Origin: DASSKP01 sp035695045
Lineage (GTDB): Bacteria; Actinomycetota; Actinomycetes; JAFAQI01
NCBI GenBank assembly: GCA_035695045.1
Contig: DASSEX010000014.1
Coordinates: forward strand, 1-26,056
DNA length: 26,056 nucleotides
Direction of reading: 5' to 3'
Shown here piece by piece: positions 23,543 to 26,056 of the stretch. Every line of letters begins with the position of its first letter. Position 1 is the stretch's first letter. The translations under genes were made by a program, and so were the position numbers. The notes under the pieces are model-generated. The model made no database searches, had not been told where the DNA came from, and saw only the letters and a list, made by a program, of their open reading frames with translations.

Positions 23543-24330
23543 GCGGGCTTCTCCTCGGTCGGCGGGCTCCGCCATAGTGTCGTGTCGCCTTGCGTTCCGT
23601 CGAGTTCGGCGGCCTGCCGCTCGAACGCGCGCGCGCTCGCGTCCGTGATTGCTTGCTGAAAGGCCGCGACCACAGCCTGGGACGCCAGAGGTTGCAGCTG
23701 TTCGATCAGCCGGCTCAGCTCCGGCAGCCTCTCCGGCGGTCGCCCCGCCTCGATGTAGTCGCGCCACTGCACGTCCATGAACATCTGGACGAACGCCTCT
23801 GCGACGGCGCCGCTGTGCTGCATGAGCACCTTGAGCACGCCGAGCAGCTCCTCGAGACCGTAGCCGAGAGCGGCAAGCTGCCGACCGACCCGGACCAGCG
23901 CAGGGTTGTGCACCTGGATGCGGCCGTCGTCGCGACGCTCGAGCAGGCCGAGTGTCCGCAGTCGTCGCAGCAGCTCCTCGTCGGGCTGCAACCCGAACGC
24001 CTCGGCCAGCGCCTCCTCGTCCCAGACCTCGGGACTCTCGGTCAGCCACGGCCCCAGAGCCGTCCGGTAGAACGCGACGGTCTCCTCCGCCGACGGCGCG
24101 GCCGGTCCGCTGACCAGGCTGCGGATCGCCGCGAGGTTGAAGCCCTGCTGCTGGAGACCGGTGACGAGCTGCAACCGGGCGACGTGTTCCGGCCCGTAGT
24201 AGCCGGTGCGCCCCTTGAGGTACGGCGCCGGGAGCAACCCTCTTGTGACGTGAGACCGGATGTTGCGCACGGTCAGTCCCGTCCGCGCAGCGAGCTGTTC
24301 GATGGTGAACAGCTCCGCCTCGTCCGCCAC
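23539..24330 (-). CDS. MerR family transcriptional regulator
   Basis: A 263-residue DNA-binding regulator. The N-terminal winged helix-turn-helix (about 7-75) reads FTIEQLAARTGLTVRNIRSH...GYYGPEHVARLQLV, typical of MerR proteins. Residues 80-263 form a long, mostly helical effector or dimerisation region that I do not recognise. No Cys cluster is present, so metal sensing of the MerR/CueR kind is unlikely. The start is GTG 24330, with GGAAA just upstream. It is coupled by ATGA to the SDR gene and divergent from the LPFTG protein gene, so it may control either or both from the 289-base region between. Confidence 0.9.
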   Translation of the reverse strand: MADEAELFTIEQLAARTGLTVRNIRSHVTRGLLPAPYLKGRTGYYGPEHVARLQLVTGLQQQGFNLAAIRSLVSGPAAPSAEETVAFYRTALGPWLTESPEVWDEEALAEAFGLQPDEELLRRLRTLGLLERRDDGRIQVHNPALVRVGRQLAALGYGLEELLGVLKVLMQHSGAVAEAFVQMFMDVQWRDYIEAGRPPERLPELSRLIEQLQPLASQAVVAAFQQAITDASARAFERQAAELDGTQGDTTLWRSPPTEEKPA

Positions 24331-24438
24331 GGTTTCCAGCGTAGGTCGCTTGCTGCAAACGGAGTAACCAAGTTGCGGAGTTCGGCGGTATTGCGTCCGT
24401 TTTCGTATGGACAGAATTGACTACGTCGACGCCACCCG

Positions 24439-24599
24439 GTGTCGACGGGACACGAAGATCCGGTGAGTCCTCACCGACCTGGCGTGCTGACTGAGCCCAC
24501 CAATCAGTCGCGAGGCACGGAGATACACGGTCGCCTAGACACACCGGGGAGTGAGTGGCGAGACCGACCCTGCCCTGCAACGGGTGCACCCGCACCCGT
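24439..24599 (+). promoter_or_regulatory. Leader with five consecutive stem-loops ahead of the LPFTG protein gene
   Basis: Non-overlapping inverted repeats follow one another in the 181 bases before ATG 24620. They are GTGTC/GACAC (24439-24453), CGGTGAG/CTCACCG with a 2-base loop (24461-24476), GACTGA/TCAGTC (24489-24509), CGGTCGCC paired with GGC-ga-GACCG (24528-24566), and ACGGGTGC/GCACCCGT with an ACCC loop (24580-24599). The last lies 20 bases before the ATG, next to the GGGAG ribosome binding site (24608-24612). It does not match riboswitch consensus sequences I know (ydaO/c-di-AMP, SAM, cobalamin, GEMM). The rest of the 289-base gap (24331-24438) shows no clear promoter. Confidence 0.45.
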
Positions 24600-24619
24600 G
24601 GTTGGACGGGAGTCCTTGC

Positions 24620-25570
24620 ATGTCCGCGACGACGCTTCTGCGCCGTACTGCAACTGTTCTGACCGCAACGGCGATCGCTGTTCCCGTCGTCGGTTCGCTC
24701 GGCGGCTCGGCCTTCGCCGCGCAGCCCGCGAGCCACGGCCAGAGTGCTGCTCGGGAGACCGACACCACATCGCACGGCCACCGGCACCAGCCGGCGTCTG
24801 CCGCACCGGCAGCGCACGAGCACGCTTCGGCGCCCGCGTCGCACTCGGCACAGCACTCCGCCGCCGCGGCTCAGACCAGCCCCGACGCTGCTCCGACCGG
24901 CGGGGCCGCGGATCCCGCCGGCAACAACGGCACGATCTTCATCCACGACGTCGCCGGCGACCACCGGCCGCACAACGTGCCGCACGTCGGCTGCACCTTC
25001 TACGTCGACTTCTTCGGTTTCGACAGCAACCAGGTGCTGTCCACGTCGTTCGTCGGGCAGGCGCCGACGGGTCCCGGTGTTGCGCTGCCGAGTGGTGACT
25101 GGACGGGCGCGATGCCGGCGAACGGCGCGAGCGGCGCCGGTCGCGACTTCGACGCCGAGCAGGCGTTCACCCTCGACACGTCGGTGCTCGGTGCGCCGCA
25201 GGCGCAGCAGGGCTTCCACGTCAAGCTCACGGTCTCGACCGGCGAGCCCGGCGGCGTGAAGCACAAGGTGTTCTGGATCAGCCCGTGCGAGCAGCCCAGC
25301 GCCCCGGCGGTCGCGGCGGCTGCGGACGCCCCTGCTGCTCCCCAGGTTGCGGGTCTGCGGGACGAGCGCGCGCCCGAGGTTCTCGGCCTGACGATGACGC
25401 GTCAGCTGCCGGCCGGCGTCACTCGGGTCCTGGCGGTGTCCGCCAGCCGTACGCCGTCCAGCCTGCCGTTCACCGGCGTAGCCGGCATCGGCATTCTCCT
25501 CGCTGTCGCCGGCGCGGTGCTGACCGTCGGCGGTGGGCTGGTGCTCGCCGGGCGGCGTCGTACGGCCTGA
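24620..25570 (+). CDS. Secreted histidine-rich protein with an LPFTG sortase anchor
   Basis: A 316-residue cell-surface protein of unknown function. Residues 1-34 are a signal peptide ending near SAFAA. The mature N-terminus (about 35-95) is low-complexity Ala/Ser/His with clusters such as HGHRHQ, HEH and HSAQH, suggestive of metal binding. Residues about 105-225 form a compact domain with one Cys near each end (VGCTFYVDFFGFD and FWISPCEQ) that could form a disulfide. An Ala/Pro-rich linker leads to LPFTG at 282-286, a hydrophobic helix and RRRTA, the standard sortase sorting signal, so it is probably covalently linked to the wall. ATG 24620 has GGGAG 7 bases upstream. It is divergent from the MerR gene and followed by a hairpin at 25605-25634. 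Confidence 0.9.
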   Translation: MSATTLLRRTATVLTATAIAVPVVGSLGGSAFAAQPASHGQSAARETDTTSHGHRHQPASAAPAAHEHASAPASHSAQHSAAAAQTSPDAAPTGGAADPAGNNGTIFIHDVAGDHRPHNVPHVGCTFYVDFFGFDSNQVLSTSFVGQAPTGPGVALPSGDWTGAMPANGASGAGRDFDAEQAFTLDTSVLGAPQAQQGFHVKLTVSTGEPGGVKHKVFWISPCEQPSAPAVAAAADAPAAPQVAGLRDERAPEVLGLTMTRQLPAGVTRVLAVSASRTPSSLPFTGVAGIGILLAVAGAVLTVGGGLVLAGRRRTA

Positions 25571-25604
25571 CCAGGAAGCGCGGGAGCGCCCACCTCTCGA
25601 AGAT

Positions 25605-25634
25605 CTGAGGGCCGGCCTTCGGGCCGGCCCTCAG
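25605..25634 (+). terminator. Strong hairpin after the LPFTG protein gene
   Basis: CTGAGGGCCGGCC (25605-25617) and GGCCGGCCCTCAG (25622-25634) form a perfect 13-bp stem with a TTCG tetraloop, 34 bases after the stop. No T run follows, which is common for actinobacterial terminators. The rest of the region to 25792 holds a smaller CCGCTG/CAGCGG hairpin near 25672-25689 and the repeat at 25743-25793, but no gene. Confidence 0.75.
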
Positions 25635-25742
25635 TCGCGTCGACGGCCGGAACGACACGCCACGCCCGTGCCACCGCTGCTTCGCCAGCGGCGACTGCTT
25701 CATGTGTCAGACGATCACGATCGAGGATCTCGGCGGGTCGCC

Positions 25743-25793
25743 AACCCTCAGCCCGTTCCGCCGTCGCCGGCGTCCCCGCTCCGCCTGAGGGTT
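25743..25793 (-). repeat. 9-base inverted repeat at the 3' end of the DMT transporter gene
   Basis: AACCCTCAG (25743-25751) and CTGAGGGTT (25785-25793) are perfect complements 33 bases apart, with a GC-rich interior that can also pair. The right arm touches the last base of the transporter stop codon, so on the minus strand this is a hairpin immediately after the gene, perhaps a terminator or mRNA 3'-end protector. No T run is present. Confidence 0.45.
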
Positions 25794-26056
25794 CACCGAC
25801 TGTTTGTCACAGTCCGCAGTTCCATCGCGCCGCCCATGGAGGTCGAGGCGCGATCCAGGGCCACGATTCCGACGACGGCGACGAACGCCCCCGCGAGCTG
25901 GAGCGACAATCGCACAGGAGATGCGGCGAGCGCCTCATGGAAGACGACGATGCCGATGAGCACCGCGGCCGTCGGCTCGACGGTGTCGATGACCGGAAGG
26001 CTGATCTGCAGCGCGCCTGATTGGAAGGTCAGCTGCGACAGGAGGAGCCCGGCCAC
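25793..26056 (-). CDS. DMT superfamily (EamA-type) transporter, C-terminal part only
   Basis: The last 87 residues of a membrane permease whose start lies beyond the right edge; the GTG at the very edge is probably an internal Val. Two to three hydrophobic helices are seen: LLLSQLTFQSG followed by PVIDTVEPTAAVLIGIVVF, then LQLAGAFVAVVGIVALDRA. The pattern of a Glu-Pro in a helix, followed by FxE (VVFHEAL) and a last helix ending near a short basic tail, is typical of the second EamA repeat of drug/metabolite transporters. The substrate cannot be told. A hairpin touches its stop codon. Confidence 0.8.
   Translation of the reverse strand: MAGLLLSQLTFQSGALQISLPVIDTVEPTAAVLIGIVVFHEALAASPVRLSLQLAGAFVAVVGIVALDRASTSMGGAMELRTVTNSR

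Noticed and set aside
24439..24599. Known riboswitch such as ydaO (cyclic di-AMP) or SAM-IV
   Set aside because: The conserved core sequences of those classes are not found; only the stem-loops are seen.

Overview
The window is about 70% GC by eye and gene-dense. It carries genes typical of a free-living actinomycete: a sortase-type LPFTG surface protein, CsbD-like stress proteins behind a possible SigB-like promoter, an NhaA fused to a DsbA-like domain, a mycobacterial-type (Rv1284-like) beta-carbonic anhydrase, a FadD-type acyl-CoA ligase, GTG starts and CCA-encoding tRNA genes. I read it as an actinomycete chromosome; order or genus cannot be fixed from this sequence alone. No transposase, integrase, CRISPR array, phage gene or rRNA was seen. 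No gene-free stretch exceeds 300 bases.

Left part (1-9190). A secreted GH92 alpha-mannosidase runs off the left edge on the minus strand. Divergent from it are a YihY/BrkB-type membrane protein and an enoyl-CoA hydratase-family protein. Convergent with these, 3 bases away, is a minus-strand pair: beta-carbonic anhydrase followed by an NhaA Na+/H+ antiporter with a C-terminal thioredoxin-like domain. This pair could link CO2/bicarbonate conversion to pH and sodium balance. A large membrane-bound GGDEF-EAL protein for cyclic di-GMP turnover follows on the plus strand.

Middle (9190-17400). A 62-base imperfect hairpin and tRNA-Arg(ACG) precede a ClpP-fold protein that has lost its catalytic triad. 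That gene is translationally coupled (GTGA) to a SAM-dependent methyltransferase. The methyltransferase stop overlaps the stop of a convergent secreted Ntn-hydrolase of the penicillin/AHL acylase family. Then, all on the minus strand, come an acyl-CoA ligase, tRNA-Ser(GCT), an RNA 2'-phosphotransferase (KptA), an MBL-fold hydrolase and an NADPH-dependent FMN reductase. The terminal A of the tRNA-Ser CCA is also the A of the best KptA start codon, so an RNA-repair enzyme is physically joined to a tRNA gene.

Right part (17400-26056). Two tandem CsbD-like proteins end at a textbook intrinsic terminator. A minus-strand block follows, listed here in transcription order: MerR regulator and SDR oxidoreductase (ATGA overlap), PTS enzyme I without a visible HPr partner, a DUF2188 protein, an epoxide-hydrolase-like alpha/beta hydrolase, and a secreted GH25 muramidase with FnIII/Ig-like domains. 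Divergent from MerR is a secreted, histidine-rich protein with an LPFTG anchor, preceded by a leader that can form five consecutive stem-loops. The window ends in a partial DMT/EamA transporter.

The most unusual items are the tRNA-Ser/kptA overlap, the ClpP-like pseudoprotease coupled to a methyltransferase, the carbonic anhydrase/NhaA-DsbA pair, and the structured leader ahead of the His-rich wall protein. All assignments come from reading motifs; no database search was possible.
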